A stretch of 6,290 nt of DNA from positions 1 to 6,290 of the forward strand of contig SKKS01000135.1 of the NCBI GenBank assembly GCA_007123625.1, in the 5' to 3' direction. The DNA is from Paracoccaceae bacterium (GTDB lineage: Bacteria; Pseudomonadota; Alphaproteobacteria; Rhodobacterales; Rhodobacteraceae). Of this stretch, positions 1-6,193 are shown in pieces (position 1 is the first letter of the stretch; each line of letters begins with the position of its first letter). The translations under genes were made by a program, and so were the position numbers. Below the pieces are notes generated by a model that worked only from the letters and a program-made list of their open reading frames with translations, was not told the DNA's origin and ran no database searches.

Positions 1-1236
1 GCGCCTCGCACCCCCGCGCCCCGCAAAGTCGTGCTTGCCTATTCCGGGGGGCTTGATACCTCGATCATCCTCAAGTGGCTGCAGGTCGAATACGGCTGCG
101 AGGTAGTGACCTTTACCGCCGATCTGGGCCAGGGCGAGGAACTGGACCCCGCCCGCAAGAAGGCGGAATTGCTGGGAATCGCGCCCGAGAATATCTACAT
201 TGAGGACCTGCGCGAGGAATTCGTGCGCGACTTCGTGTTTCCGATGTTCCGCGCCAACGCGGTCTATGAGGGGCTTTACCTGCTGGGCACCTCGATCGCG
301 CGGCCGCTCATTTCCAAGCGCCTGGTAGAGATCGCGGCCATGACCGGGGCCGACGCGGTCGCCCACGGCGCCACGGGCAAGGGCAATGATCAGGTCCGGT
401 TCGAGCTCAGCGCCTATGCGCTCAACCCCGACATCAAGGTGATCGCGCCCTGGCGGGAGTGGGACCTTGGCAGCCGTACGAAGCTGATCGAATTCGCCGA
501 GGCGCACCAGATCCCCATCGCCAAGGACAAGCGCGGCGAGGCGCCGTTCTCGGTCGACGCGAACCTGCTGCACACCTCGTCCGAGGGCAAGGTGCTCGAA
601 GATCCGGCGGACGACGCGCCCGATTATGTCTACCAGCGCACCGTCAACCCCGAGGATGCGCCCGACCAGCCCGAACATATCGAGGTCACTTTCGAGAAGG
701 GCGATGCCACGGCGATCAACGGAACCCCCATGTCGCCGGCAACGATCCTGACCGAGTTGAACGAATACGGACGCCGCCACGGGATCGGGCGGCTGGATTT
801 CGTGGAAAACCGCTTCGTCGGCATGAAGTCGCGCGGCATTTACGAAACCCCGGGCGGCACGATCCTGCTCGAGGCCCATCGCGGCATCGAACAGATCACG
901 CTCGATGCAGGGGCAGGGCATCTCAAGGACAGTCTGATGCCGCGCTATGCGGAGCTGATCTACAACGGATTCTGGTTCTCGCCCGAACGCGAGATGCTGC
1001 AGGCCGCCATCGACGCGTCGCAGGAACACGTTTCCGGCACCGTGCGGCTGAAACTCTACAAGGGGTCGGTGCGCTGCGTCGGCCGCTGGTCGGAACACAG
1101 CCTGTACTCCGAGGCGCATGTCACCTTCGAGGACGACGCCGGCGCCTATGACCAGAAGGACGCCGAAGGGTTCATCCGTCTCAACGCGCTGCGGCTCAAG
1201 CTGCTGGCCGCGCGCAACAGGCGCTTGAAATCCTGA
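1..1236 (+). CDS. argG: Argininosuccinate synthase (5' end outside window)
   Basis: Cytoplasmic enzyme of arginine biosynthesis: joins citrulline and aspartate using ATP, giving argininosuccinate, AMP and pyrophosphate. The reading frame is open from base 1 and ends at TGA 1234-1236, showing 411 residues. The N-terminal PP-loop AYSGGLDTS (visible residues 13-21) binds ATP. GTSIARPLIS (from about 96) and AHGATGKGND (from 121) are conserved nucleotide/substrate-binding stretches, followed by the family's C-terminal synthetase/tetramerisation part (KSRGIYETPGG, LYKGSVR, NALRLKLLAARNRR). Family members are about 400-410 residues and usually begin only a few residues before KVVLAYSGG, so only the start codon and perhaps a few codons are missing. 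The GTG at 31 is not the start: it would remove the first strand just before the PP-loop. Nothing is missing or broken in the visible part. An 85-bp gap separates it from gpmI; the two genes have no metabolic link. Confidence 0.97.
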   Translation, partial: APRTPAPRKVVLAYSGGLDTSIILKWLQVEYGCEVVTFTADLGQGEELDPARKKAELLGIAPENIYIEDLREEFVRDFVFPMFRANAVYEGLYLLGTSIARPLISKRLVEIAAMTGADAVAHGATGKGNDQVRFELSAYALNPDIKVIAPWREWDLGSRTKLIEFAEAHQIPIAKDKRGEAPFSVDANLLHTSSEGKVLEDPADDAPDYVYQRTVNPEDAPDQPEHIEVTFEKGDATAINGTPMSPATILTELNEYGRRHGIGRLDFVENRFVGMKSRGIYETPGGTILLEAHRGIEQITLDAGAGHLKDSLMPRYAELIYNGFWFSPEREMLQAAIDASQEHVSGTVRLKLYKGSVRCVGRWSEHSLYSEAHVTFEDDAGAYDQKDAEGFIRLNALRLKLLAARNRRLKS

Positions 1237-1321
1237 GCGACAGGGCTTTCATCTTGCCCTGAATACTCCTGCCGGAGGCGCACCTTGCCTCTGGCACTGC
1301 GCCCGAGATGAAGGAGCCGCC
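1237..1321 (+). promoter_or_regulatory. Structured argG-gpmI gap: hairpins and possible pseudoknot at gpmI RBS
   Basis: Several complementary segments fill this short gap. CAGGGC (1241-1246) and GCCCTG (1256-1261) form a 6-bp stem with the 9-nt loop TTTCATCTT. The loop core TTCATCT (1248-1254) is perfectly complementary to AGATGAA (1306-1312), and wobble pairs extend this on both sides. That second segment runs into the gpmI Shine-Dalgarno AAGGAG (1311-1316). Between them lie CTCC/GGAG (1266-1269/1274-1277), GGCGCA/TGCGCC (1277-1282/1298-1303) and TGCC/GGCA (1286-1289/1293-1296). The first stem plus the loop pairing would make a pseudoknot. The part around 1249-1278 also resembles an intergenic motif I recall as repeated in Rhodobacterales genomes. 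No U-tract follows any stem, so it is not a classic intrinsic terminator. Function is inferred only. Confidence 0.4.
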
Positions 1322-2839
1322 ATGACCCGCCCCGTTGTCCTGTGCATCCTCGATGGCTGGGGGCTTGCCGCACCGGGTCCGGGAAACGCGATTGCGCAGG
1401 CGCGCACACCGCATTTCGACCAGATCATGGAGACCTGTCCACACGCCACGCTGATCACCCACGGCCCTGATGTCGGCCTGCCCTCTGGGCAGATGGGCAA
1501 TTCCGAGGTCGGCCATACCAATATCGGCGCGGGCAGGGTGGTCACGATGGATCTGGGCCAGATCGATATGGCGATCGAGGACGGCAGCTTTGCGCGGAAC
1601 CCCGCGCTGCTGGAATTCATCGCCAGCCTCAAGGCGTCGGGCGGGACCGCGCATCTGATGGCGCTGGTGTCGGACGGGGGCGTGCACGGGCATATCACGC
1701 ACCTGCGCGCGGCGGCGGCGGCAATTGCCGGGGCGGGCGTTCCTGTGGCGATCCATGCCATGACCGACGGGCGCGATGTGGCGCCGGACTCTGCGCAGGG
1801 CTTCGTGGCCGGGTTGATGGGCAGCTTGCCTGCAGGTGTCAGCATCGCCACGGTGATCGGGCGCTACTGGGCGCTGGACCGTGACCGGCGTTGGGACCGG
1901 GTGGAACGCGCATGGCATGCGATCGTGCGGGCCAAGGCCGATCACCATGCCAAGGACGCCGCTGCGGCAGTGGCCGAAGCCTATGCGCGCGCCGAAACCG
2001 ACGAGTTCATCGCGCCGACGGTGATCGGCGATTATGCCGGGGTGCGCGGGGGTGACGGGCTGTTTTGCCTCAATTTCCGGGCCGACCGCGCGCGCGAGAT
2101 CCTGGCCGCGCTGGGCGCGCCGTCGTTCAACGGGTTCGCTCGGGGCCATCTGCCCGACTGGGAGGTGTTGCTGGGCCTGATCGAATACTCGGATGCTCAT
2201 AACGCCTTCATGCGCACGGCCTTTCCGAAGCGGCGCATTGTCAACACGCTGGGCGCGTGGGTTGCACAGCACGGTTTGCGCCAGTTCCGGCTGGCCGAGA
2301 CCGAAAAATACCCTCATGTGACATTCTTCCTGAACGGCGGGCGCGAAGAATCCGAGGTCGGCGAAGACCGCGACATGCCGACCAGCCCGAAGGTCGCGAC
2401 CTATGACCTGCAGCCGGAAATGGCGGCGCCGGAGGTCACGGCGCGTCTGATCGCCGCCATCGGCGCGGGGTATGACCTGATCGTGGTGAATTTCGCCAAT
2501 GCCGACATGGTCGGACATACCGGTGATACCGCCGCCGCCATCGCCGCCTGCGAAGCTGTGGACAAGGGCCTCGGCCAGGTGCTGGACGCGCTGGCCGCCG
2601 CCGGGGGGGCGATGCTGCTGACCGCCGATCACGGCAATGCCGAATGCATGATCGATCCCGCGACCGGCGGGCCGCACACGGCCCACACCACCAACATGGT
2701 GCCGGTGGCGCTTGTGGGCGGACCCAAGGGCGCGACGCTTGTGGAGGGACGGCTGGCGGATGTGGCGCCTACGGTGCTGGACCTCATGGGCATCGCCCCA
2801 CCGCCCGAGATGACCGGCCGCAGCCTGATCTGCACATGA
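1322..2839 (+). CDS. gpmI: 2,3-bisphosphoglycerate-independent phosphoglycerate mutase
   Basis: Interconverts 3-phosphoglycerate and 2-phosphoglycerate in glycolysis/gluconeogenesis, in the cytoplasm, through a phosphoserine intermediate and two metal ions (usually Mn2+). The 505 residues match the family length. The alkaline-phosphatase-like metal sites are complete: D11 (ILDGWG), nucleophile S61 (GQMGNSEVGH), D395 and H399 (ADMVGHTGD), D436 and H437 (TADHGNAE) and H455 (HTAHTTN). The inserted phosphotransferase domain has H122 (GGVHGH), R151-D152 (TDGRD), GRYWALDRD from 180 and NFRADRARE from 251. The start at ATG 1322 has AAGGAG five bases upstream and gives the family N-terminus ending in DGWG. 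Its TGA overlaps the ATG of envC (ATGA, 2836-2839), which indicates translational coupling. E. coli also places its gpmI (gpmM) next to envC. The only unusual point is the structured leader described separately. Confidence 0.97.
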   Translation: MTRPVVLCILDGWGLAAPGPGNAIAQARTPHFDQIMETCPHATLITHGPDVGLPSGQMGNSEVGHTNIGAGRVVTMDLGQIDMAIEDGSFARNPALLEFIASLKASGGTAHLMALVSDGGVHGHITHLRAAAAAIAGAGVPVAIHAMTDGRDVAPDSAQGFVAGLMGSLPAGVSIATVIGRYWALDRDRRWDRVERAWHAIVRAKADHHAKDAAAAVAEAYARAETDEFIAPTVIGDYAGVRGGDGLFCLNFRADRAREILAALGAPSFNGFARGHLPDWEVLLGLIEYSDAHNAFMRTAFPKRRIVNTLGAWVAQHGLRQFRLAETEKYPHVTFFLNGGREESEVGEDRDMPTSPKVATYDLQPEMAAPEVTARLIAAIGAGYDLIVVNFANADMVGHTGDTAAAIAACEAVDKGLGQVLDALAAAGGAMLLTADHGNAECMIDPATGGPHTAHTTNMVPVALVGGPKGATLVEGRLADVAPTVLDLMGIAPPPEMTGRSLICT

Positions 2840-3981
2840 CCCTGGCGCGGTGGGCAGTCGCGGCGCTGATCTTGGGGGCGCTGGTCGTGTGGCTGCCCGC
2901 GCCTGCGCCTGCGAGCACCAACGGTCCGGCTGAAAGCGCCCGTGAGGCCGCCGACGCGCTGGTTGCGGCGACGGCGGCCATGCGGGCGGCCGTCGGCGCC
3001 CAGGATCAGGTTGCCGCGCTTGCCGGGGCGATCCGCGCCTTCGAGGGGGGACTGGAGCTTTTGCGCGTCGAGTTGCGTGCCGCGTCCCTGCGTGAAGCCA
3101 CGTTACAGCGGCGGTTCGAAGCCCAAAGCGCCGATCTGGCGCGCCTTCTGGGCGTTCTGGGTGCCATCGGACGGATGCAGGCCGATGCGGGCCAGCTGGC
3201 CCATCCCGCCGGGCCGCTGGGCACCGCCCGCGCCGGAATGCTGCTGGGGGAGGTGGCGCCTGCGCTTGCGGCGCAGGCCGCCGCTCTGGAGCACGACCTG
3301 CGCGAGGCAGGTGCCCTGCGCGCCGTGCGCGCCGAGGCGCAGGCCCTGCTGCTTGATGGTCTGGACATGGCGCAGGCAGCGCGCAGCGCCCTGGGTCAGG
3401 CCATGGCAGAGCGCAGCGCGTTGCCGTCGCGGCTGGCCGACGACCCCGAGGCGCTGGCCCGCTTCGCCGAGGCCGCCCAGACCCTGGACCAGTTCGCGCA
3501 GACCCTTGCCGACAGGTCCGCAACGCCCGGGGACACGGCCTTGCGCGACTTTGCGCTGGCGCGCGGGTCGCTTCCCCTTCCGGTGCGCGGCGTCTTGCTG
3601 CGCCGCGCGGGCGAGGCCGACGCCGCCGGGATCGCGCGCCCGGGCTTGATGCTGGCGACGGTGCCTGGGGCGATCGTCACTGCGCCCTGGACGGCCACGG
3701 TGCGCTATGCAGGGCCGCTCCGGGGCTACGGGAATGTGATCATACTCGAGCCGGCGGCGGACTATCTGCTGGTTCTGGCCGGGCTGGAAATGGTCTATGT
3801 TCGATCAGGCGAGGTTCTGACCGAAACGGCGCCGTTGGGCACCATGGGCGGCGGTTCGGATACGGGGACCGATACCGTGGCGTCTGGCGCTCGCACGCAG
3901 TCGCTCTATGTCGAGCTGCGCGAGCGTGGCCAGCCGGTTGACCCGGCGCCATGGTTCGCGTTGACTGCACAGGATGGATAA
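2836..3981 (+). CDS. envC: EnvC-like murein hydrolase activator (degenerate LytM/M23 domain)
   Basis: Predicted secreted, periplasmic coiled-coil protein that in the EnvC family switches on N-acetylmuramoyl-L-alanine amidases during septum splitting. It has 381 residues. Residues 1-27 look like a Sec signal peptide (hydrophobic run AVAALILGALVVWL, likely cleavage after APAPA). Residues about 30-240 are Ala/Leu/Arg/Glu-rich and helical, as expected for the coiled coil. From about 246 the LytM fold is recognisable: LPVRG, then RGYGNVIILEP (296-306), RSGEVLTETAPLG, and SLYVELRERGQPVDPAPW near the end. This closely parallels the end of E. coli EnvC (RPSLYFEIRRQGQAVNPQPW). The region from 246 to the end contains no histidine, so the zinc site of active M23 peptidases cannot form, which fits an activator rather than an enzyme. 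The start ATG 2836 overlaps the gpmI stop; an upstream extension in this frame would run inside gpmI and lose the signal peptide. Confidence 0.88.
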   Translation: MTLARWAVAALILGALVVWLPAPAPASTNGPAESAREAADALVAATAAMRAAVGAQDQVAALAGAIRAFEGGLELLRVELRAASLREATLQRRFEAQSADLARLLGVLGAIGRMQADAGQLAHPAGPLGTARAGMLLGEVAPALAAQAAALEHDLREAGALRAVRAEAQALLLDGLDMAQAARSALGQAMAERSALPSRLADDPEALARFAEAAQTLDQFAQTLADRSATPGDTALRDFALARGSLPLPVRGVLLRRAGEADAAGIARPGLMLATVPGAIVTAPWTATVRYAGPLRGYGNVIILEPAADYLLVLAGLEMVYVRSGEVLTETAPLGTMGGGSDTGTDTVASGARTQSLYVELRERGQPVDPAPWFALTAQDG

Positions 3982-4054
3982 GCGCTCCGGTGAACCGGGC
4001 GCACAGGCGCCGGGCACCCCGGCCGCGACGCAGGCACGAAGGAGCAGAAGGCGC
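3982..4054 (+). other. GC-rich hairpins in the envC-ctpA gap
   Basis: Two adjacent stem-loops lie directly after the envC stop. The first is 3982-4002: CCGG (3987-3990), loop TGAA, CCGG (3995-3998), extended outward by a wobble pair and, past one bulged C, by GCG/CGC. The second is GCCGGG (4009-4014), loop CAC, CCCGGC (4018-4023). An alternative stem is GGCGC/GCGCC (3998-4002/4007-4011). There is no U-tract, so they are unlikely to terminate transcription outright. They might be an RNA processing or decay-blocking structure between two cistrons, or simply a consequence of high GC. The ctpA ribosome binding site follows. Confidence 0.4.
4039..4044 (+). promoter_or_regulatory. ctpA ribosome binding site (decides the start)
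   Basis: AAGGAG lies 10 bases before ATG 4055; a second, weaker purine run, AGAAGG (4046-4051), lies closer. The upstream in-frame ATG at 3974 has only CAGG directly touching it, and using it would put 27 mostly charged and Pro-rich residues in front of the signal peptide. This favours 4055. Confidence 0.6.
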
Positions 4055-5386
4055 ATGAAGAAGCATATTCTGGGAGCGGTCGGTGGTATTGTCGCAGGGG
4101 CGATCCTTGCGACCCAGGTGGCCGGTCCGCTGGTCGCGCAGGAGCAGGAGCGAAACCGCTCGGTCTATCAGCAGCTTGACCTGTTCGGCGACGTGTTCGA
4201 GCGGATCCGCGCGCAGTATGTCGAGGATGTCGCCCCCGAGAAACTGATCGAGGCCGCGATCAACGGCATGCTGACCTCGCTCGATCCGCATTCGGGCTAC
4301 TTGCCGCCCGACGATTTCGACGAGATGCGCAGCCAGACCCGCGGGTCGTTCGGCGGGCTGGGGATCGAAGTCACCATGGAGGACGGGTTCGTCAAGGTCA
4401 TTACCCCCATGGACGGCACCCCCGCCTATGACGCAGGGGTTGAGCCGGGCGACCTGATCACGCATGTGGACGGCGAATCGCTTCTGGGCATGACTCTGGC
4501 GCAGGCGGTTGAGCTGATGCGCGGGCCGGTGGGGTCGGAAATCATCGTTACCGTGGTGCGCGAGGGGGTTTCAGAGCCGTTCGACCTGTCGATCATCCGC
4601 GACACAATCCGCATGCAGGCCGTGCGCAGCCGCCTTGAAGGCGACATCGCGATCCTGCGGGTGACCACCTTCAATGAACAGACCTTCCCCAACCTGCGCG
4701 ATGGCCTGAACGAAGCGATAGAGGAACTGGGCGGGATGGATGCGCTGGGCGGCGTCGTGCTGGACCTGCGCAACAATCCCGGCGGGCTGCTCAGCCAGGC
4801 CGTGCGCGTGACCGATGCCTTCCTGGATGGCGGCGAGATCGTTTCGACGCGCGGACGCGGCGATGCCGGGGGTGAGCGCTACAACGCGCAGTCCGGTGAC
4901 CTGATTGACGGAAAACCGATGGTCGTGCTCATCAACGCGGGTTCCGCCAGCGCGTCCGAGATCGTGGCCGGGGCGCTGCAGGATCACCGCCGTTCGATCG
5001 TGGTCGGCACGCGCAGCTTCGGCAAGGGGTCGGTGCAGACGGTCATGCCGCTGCGGGGCGACGGGGCGATCCGGCTGACGACGTCGCTTTACTACACGCC
5101 GTCAGGGCGCTCGATCCAGGCGCTGGGCGTATCGCCCGACATCGTGGTAGAACAGCCGCGTCGCACGCCCACGTCCGAGGAAGAGGCCGAAGCGCCCCCC
5201 GCCCGGTCCGAGGCCGATCTGCGCGGGCGTCTGGACAACACCTCGATGTCCGATGACGAGCGCCGTCAGCTTGACGACGAACGCCGCGCCGCCGAAGAGG
5301 TCGCTCGCCTGCGCGCCGAGGATTACCAGTTGGCCTATGCTCTGGACATCCTGCGGGGCCTGTCGGCGCTGAACGGGCGGCGCTGA
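4055..5386 (+). CDS. ctpA: Carboxy-terminal processing protease, S41 family with PDZ domain
   Basis: Periplasmic serine protease that trims or degrades exported proteins from their C-termini; relatives act on envelope proteins and cell-wall hydrolases. It has 443 residues, usual for alphaproteobacterial members. Residues 1-31 are a signal sequence or N-terminal anchor (MKKHILGAVGG, then a hydrophobic run to about 27). A helical N-terminal part contains YVEDVAPEKLIEAAINGML and LDPHSGYL. The PDZ domain spans about 97-170 (GGLGIEV, PAYDAGVEPGDLI, LMRGPVGSEI). The S41 core contains LDLRNNPGG, the catalytic Ser299 in GSASASE, Lys324 in SFGKGSVQ exactly 25 residues later as in E. coli Prc (Ser430/Lys455), and Gln328. 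The tail after about 370 is charged (Glu/Arg-rich) and ends in a helix. An alternative start at 3974 would add 27 residues before the signal peptide and is disfavoured. Its placement after envC suggests a shared envelope role; the substrate is unknown. Confidence 0.95.
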   Translation: MKKHILGAVGGIVAGAILATQVAGPLVAQEQERNRSVYQQLDLFGDVFERIRAQYVEDVAPEKLIEAAINGMLTSLDPHSGYLPPDDFDEMRSQTRGSFGGLGIEVTMEDGFVKVITPMDGTPAYDAGVEPGDLITHVDGESLLGMTLAQAVELMRGPVGSEIIVTVVREGVSEPFDLSIIRDTIRMQAVRSRLEGDIAILRVTTFNEQTFPNLRDGLNEAIEELGGMDALGGVVLDLRNNPGGLLSQAVRVTDAFLDGGEIVSTRGRGDAGGERYNAQSGDLIDGKPMVVLINAGSASASEIVAGALQDHRRSIVVGTRSFGKGSVQTVMPLRGDGAIRLTTSLYYTPSGRSIQALGVSPDIVVEQPRRTPTSEEEAEAPPARSEADLRGRLDNTSMSDDERRQLDDERRAAEEVARLRAEDYQLAYALDILRGLSALNGRR

Positions 5387-5401
5387 GACCGCAATCGACA
5401 A

Positions 5402-5429
5402 GGCGCCGCTGCTCGCGGGCGGTGGCGCC
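5402..5429 (+). promoter_or_regulatory. Strong hairpin directly before rppH
   Basis: A 12-bp stem (5402-5413 with 5418-5429) closes a CGCG tetraloop. The six outer pairs are GGCGCC with GGCGCC, and the inner six include three G-U wobbles. It ends 6 bases before ATG 5436 and 18 before ATG 5448. The following bases (ACTGCAATGG) contain no U-tract, so it is a poor intrinsic terminator. It covers the only Shine-Dalgarno-like bases (GGTGG, 5421-5425) in front of ATG 5436. It could limit rppH translation or mark an RNA processing point; neither can be decided from sequence. Confidence 0.5.
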
Positions 5430-5447
5430 ACTGCAATGGACCAGTCC

Positions 5448-5951
5448 ATGACATCAGACGCGATTGCCACGCTCCCGCACCGCCCCTGCGTGGGTGTGAT
5501 GCTGATCAATGCCCAGGGCCTGATCTTTGCCGCACAGCGTCGCGACGCCAGCGCCCCCGCCTGGCAGATGCCGCAGGGCGGGATCGACGAGGGCGAGGAC
5601 CCGCAGGACGCCGCCCTGCGCGAGCTGCACGAGGAAACCGGCATCGGCCCGGACGCGGTTGAGGTGCTGGCGCAAACCGAAGACTGGCTGGCCTATGACC
5701 TGCCCGCCGAACTGGTGCCGCAGATCTGGGGCGGCAGGTTCCGGGGCCAGAAGCAGCGCTGGTTCCTGCTGCGCTTCACCGGCAGCGATGACCTGATCGA
5801 CCTTGACACCGCGACGCCCGAGTTTTCGGCCTGGCAGTGGATGACGGCGGACGACCTGCTGGCGTCGATCGTGCCGTTCAAACGCAAGACCTATGCCGAG
5901 GTGGTCGCGGCGTTCCGTCCCTGGCTGGCGTCCGCATCTGACACAGAATAA
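5448..5951 (+). CDS. rppH: RNA pyrophosphohydrolase (Nudix family)
   Basis: Removes pyrophosphate from the 5' triphosphate end of mRNAs, which starts 5'-end-dependent decay by RNase E; cytoplasmic, needs divalent metal. With this start the protein has 167 residues, close to the usual length of about 160. The Nudix box is complete at residues 44-66: G44, E50, R58-E59-L60, E62-E63, G65-I66. RppH-specific surroundings are present: RPCVGVMLIN near the N-terminus, WQMPQGGIDEGEDP, and QKQRWFLLRF. ATG 5448 is preferred because it gives the alphaproteobacterial N-terminus MT-x-x-x-IA-x-LP-x-RPCVG; His replaces the usual Tyr before RPCVG. ATG 5436 (four residues longer) is equally possible on reading frame, but its only SD-like bases are inside a stable hairpin. 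Neither start has a good Shine-Dalgarno. Probably the last gene of the gpmI-envC-ctpA-rppH block. Older annotations call the family dinucleoside polyphosphate hydrolase (IalA/NudH). Confidence 0.93.
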   Translation: MTSDAIATLPHRPCVGVMLINAQGLIFAAQRRDASAPAWQMPQGGIDEGEDPQDAALRELHEETGIGPDAVEVLAQTEDWLAYDLPAELVPQIWGGRFRGQKQRWFLLRFTGSDDLIDLDTATPEFSAWQWMTADDLLASIVPFKRKTYAEVVAAFRPWLASASDTE

Positions 5952-6065
5952 CCGAAGGCGGTATTGAGCCCATCAGCGACATTCAGGCTTGCCGCAGCAT
6001 GGAAAGCCCCTTCGCAGGTGCAGCAACGTGCCCGGCCCTTTACTGACGGTCAACAAGGTTAGCAC
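5952..6065. other. Non-coding stretch after rppH, no terminator recognised
   Basis: First part of the 270-bp gene-free region between rppH and the last gene. No credible ORF is present on either strand. The only stem near the rppH stop is ACCG-AAGG-CGGT (from 5951), only 4 bp and with no T-run after it, so I do not call a terminator. A short palindrome TGAC-G-GTCA is at 6044-6052. Two GCAG half-site-like words lie near 6016-6024. Confidence 0.5.
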
Positions 6066-6078
6066 GCTGCGGTGCAGC
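6066..6078. promoter_or_regulatory. PhaR-type operator-like palindrome (CTGC-N3-GCAG)
   Basis: GCTGC-GGT-GCAGC is a perfect 5+3+5 palindrome. Established knowledge: PhaR, the polyhydroxybutyrate-responsive repressor of Paracoccus denitrificans and Rhodobacter, binds CTGC-N3/4-GCAG. This site fits exactly, but it is about 145 bp upstream of the next start codon and the gene there does not resemble phaP. A single short motif can occur by chance in GC-rich DNA, so assignment to PhaR is inference. Confidence 0.4.
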
Positions 6079-6113
6079 TTTCATCAAACCGGCCACTTGT
6101 GTGTCGCGCAGAA

Positions 6114-6143
6114 TTTTTTTTGAGGGCAATTGCCAGCGAAAAA
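6114..6143. other. T-tract, 10-bp palindrome, A-tract
   Basis: Eight T (6114-6121), then the perfect palindrome GGCAATTGCC (6125-6134), then five A (6139-6143). The T and A runs pair symmetrically about 6129.5, so the whole block is an imperfect 28-bp inverted repeat. The T-run precedes the stem on either strand and the palindrome has no loop, so it is not an intrinsic terminator. A protein-binding site or bent DNA upstream of the following promoter is possible. Confidence 0.35.
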
Positions 6144-6163
6144 GCCGTCCAATCAAAACGCAC

Positions 6164-6193
6164 TTGCAATTTTGTTCGATGTCGCACTATATT
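6164..6193 (+). promoter_or_regulatory. Putative sigma70-type promoter of the Tat-signal gene
   Basis: TTGCAA (6164-6169, 4 of 6 matches to TTGACA) and TATATT (6188-6193, 5 of 6 to TATAAT) are separated by 18 bp. The predicted start of transcription is near 6200, giving a leader of about 20 nt. The -10 box sits exactly at the centre of the large palindrome, so a bound repressor would block polymerase. Confidence 0.5.

Noticed and set aside
459..1151. Open frame of 230 codons on the + strand inside argG
   Set aside because: It is the shifted frame of argG, with Arg-rich low-complexity product and no RBS.
31..1236. GTG at 31 as the argG start
   Set aside because: The frame is open upstream to base 1 and codes for the conserved KV before VLAYSGGLDTS; the true start is outside the window.
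1196..3523. Very long open frame (775 codons) on the - strand opposite gpmI and envC
   Set aside because: Its product is Arg/Pro/His-rich with no recognisable domain, and it lies opposite two clear genes. It is the usual antisense artefact of G/C-ended third codon positions.
3974..4054. ATG 3974 as the ctpA start (470-residue protein)
   Set aside because: It would place a charged, Pro-rich 27-residue stretch before a good signal peptide, it overlaps envC, and it has no spaced RBS. ATG 4055 has AAGGAG upstream.
6066..6082. GCTGC-GGT-GCAGC followed by TTTC as a terminator
   Set aside because: The stem is only 5 bp and the T-run is three bases; a protein-binding palindrome is the better reading.
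6114..6121. T8 run as an intrinsic terminator after rppH
   Set aside because: No GC-rich stem directly precedes it; the only nearby stem (6066-6078) is 5 bp and 35 bases upstream.
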